64,000 nucleotides of DNA, taken from NCBI RefSeq assembly GCF_000002235.5, contig NW_022145611.1, positions 372,001-436,000 of the forward strand, given 5' to 3'. This stretch comes from Strongylocentrotus purpuratus (Eukaryota; Echinodermata; Echinoidea; Camarodonta; Strongylocentrotidae). The stretch itself is not shown here. The text below holds more notes on this DNA, generated by a model, which was not told the DNA's origin, made no database searches, and worked only from the letters and a program-made list of their open reading frames with translations. Within the stretch, counting starts at the first letter, position 1.

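Larger units (their letters stand above)
60093..61741. mobile_element. MITE with GGCCCAAATTCACA ends, AAT duplication, itself a host for other repeats
   Basis: GGCCCAAATTCACA at the left and TGTGAATTTGGGCC at the right are perfect inverted repeats. AAT at 60090-60092 and 61742-61744 restores ACATAATGCCTCTGG when the insert is removed. Arms carry AACCCAYGGTTTAAA-type words. The central part (about 60246-61615) is filled by GGGAAACGCTCTC repeats and a LINE fragment. Confidence 0.85.
59856..61775 (-). mobile_element. Helitron-like element, copy 5, interrupted by a MITE
   Basis: The best 3' end of the family: on the minus strand TTCGACTGCGCGCGGTCGAA hairpin, GGTCCAT, CTAG (59859-59856), then T. 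The element runs to 60092, is split by 60093-61741, and resumes at 61742-61775 with ATGCCTCTGGCTAC / GTAGCAGAGGCAT, a 5' subterminal hairpin. A DR1-like motif with one mismatch lies at 59963-59975. Confidence 0.78.

Overview
The window looks like intron-rich animal nuclear DNA, most likely from a marine invertebrate deuterostome such as an echinoderm. This is inferred from AT-rich introns with GT-AG borders, a dense and varied transposon load, nuclear-receptor-like TGACCTTTGACCT repeats, and a non-LTR retroelement carrying a 2A-like motif. The species itself cannot be read from the sequence. Family resemblances were judged from memory of conserved sequence, because no search could be run.

Only one host gene is supported. 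It lies on the minus strand and fills the window. Twenty complete coding exons and one partial exon (14 bases at the right edge), running from 64000 down to 2753, join in one open frame with compatible phases at every junction. They encode about 1,325 residues of spectrin-repeat protein that closely matches the C-terminal part of nesprin-1 (SYNE1), the outer nuclear membrane giant that links the nucleus to the cytoskeleton. The order is: spectrin repeats (63987-64000 to 21353), a Ser/acidic linker (16171-16448), the last spectrin repeats (14207 to 5096) and a Pro/Ser/Ala linker with a polyalanine tract (2753-2973). The membrane-spanning KASH exon should lie just left of the window.

Everything else is intron, and the introns are packed with mobile DNA. 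From left to right: TIR and MITE elements with 3-bp or TTAA target duplications (1588-2027, 3404-4168); a Helitron-like family with five copies (4381, 23381, 26935, 30330, 59856); a 3.3-kb piggyBac-like element with a remnant of the transposase N-terminus (6494-9794); a long foldback element (14672-15509); a gag-like ORF remnant (17826-18441); a 5'-truncated LINE with SINEs that share its tail (28520-29100); TTAA MITEs, a minisatellite and repeats carrying DR1 motifs (33272-36892); a 2.4-kb TIR element (42692-45120); and a 1.9-kb TIR element (47047-48972). Around 50660-58108 lies a SAP/SGNH/endonuclease/RT retrotransposon. Its ORF1 is split by a TIR element, which holds a hAT-like element, which holds a second hAT-like element. 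A second nest (59856-61775) places a MITE inside a Helitron-like copy and a 2A-bearing LINE fragment inside the MITE.

No rRNA, tRNA, CRISPR or bacterial-type gene was found. The observations most worth following up are the hairpin-CTAG Helitron family, the dispersed perfect DR1 motifs, the four-layer transposon nest with subterminal TTCGTACGAA palindromes, the SAP-bearing ORF1 and the 2A-like motif.
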